DNA from: a bacterium
GTDB lineage: Bacteria > Latescibacterota > UBA2968 > GCA-2709665
Direction: 5' to 3'
Assembly (NCBI GenBank): GCA_027619145.1
Contig: JAQCGA010000026.1
Span: 1-14,796 of the forward strand
Length of the DNA: 14,796 nt
Position numbers and translations under genes: made by a program. Position 1 is the stretch's first letter. Each line of letters begins with the position of its first letter. The notes under the pieces were generated by a model that worked only from the letters and a program-made list of their open reading frames with translations, was not told the origin of the DNA and did no database searches. Shown here one piece after another: positions 14,790 through 14,796 of the stretch.

Positions 14790-14796
14790 TTCTCTT

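Noticed and set aside
1..14796. CRISPR array, tRNA, rRNA, integrase or transposase
   Set aside because: No regularly spaced direct repeats, cloverleaf, rRNA signature or recombinase motif was seen on either strand.

Overview
The window looks like bacterial chromosome of moderate GC content, with most genes on the plus strand and a mix of tight pairs and 100-290 bp gaps. No rRNA, tRNA, CRISPR array, transposase, integrase or phage gene is visible. Signal-peptide use, many single-domain enzymes and several kinds of short dispersed palindromic repeat would suit a large-genome, probably Gram-negative, uncultivated lineage. The repeat style recalls candidate phyla such as Poribacteria, but that is a weak impression and I assign no taxon.

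Layout. (a) 1-907: a hairpin repeat followed by a pentapeptide-repeat protein. (b) 923-4101: a probable promoter and a 1010-residue AddB/RecC-like protein with a C-terminal PD-(D/E)XK nuclease, four cysteines placed as in 4Fe-4S AddB nucleases, and no Walker A motif. No AddA-like helicase is present in the window. (c) 4102-7043: a palindromic repeat, a HAD-IA hydrolase, an unrecognised exported protein, a 124-residue unknown, and a second HAD-IA hydrolase. (d) 7044-10472: a composite repeat, a class I SAM methyltransferase, a GNAT pseudogene with an internal stop, an APH-type phosphotransferase, a histidine-phosphatase remnant without its RHG motif, and an intact GNAT. (e) 10473-12232: a hairpin, a second copy of the composite repeat, a DapA-family aldolase, and a convergent small cupin on the minus strand. 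(f) 12233-14789: a second methyltransferase, a hairpin repeat, a methyltransferase cut off after its SAM-binding half and overlapping a DUF402 phosphatase-like gene, and an ankyrin-repeat protein.

How they fit together. I see no single pathway. From 4.4 kb to the end, the genes are mostly stand-alone small-molecule enzymes (two HADs, two GNATs, a kinase, a mutase-type phosphatase, three methyltransferases, DUF402). Three of these are visibly decayed or shortened. This looks like a high-turnover accessory region rather than a conserved operon. Translational coupling is suggested only for the truncated methyltransferase and DUF402 (overlapping TTGA), and perhaps for DUF402 and the ankyrin gene.

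The most distinctive non-coding signal is a two-copy 126/128-bp element (7088-7213 and 10561-10688). Its flanks are conserved, but the stems of its two hairpins differ between copies while staying self-complementary. Two simpler hairpins at 17-38 and 13113-13134 follow the same rule. I did not find convincing evidence for a new multi-gene system.
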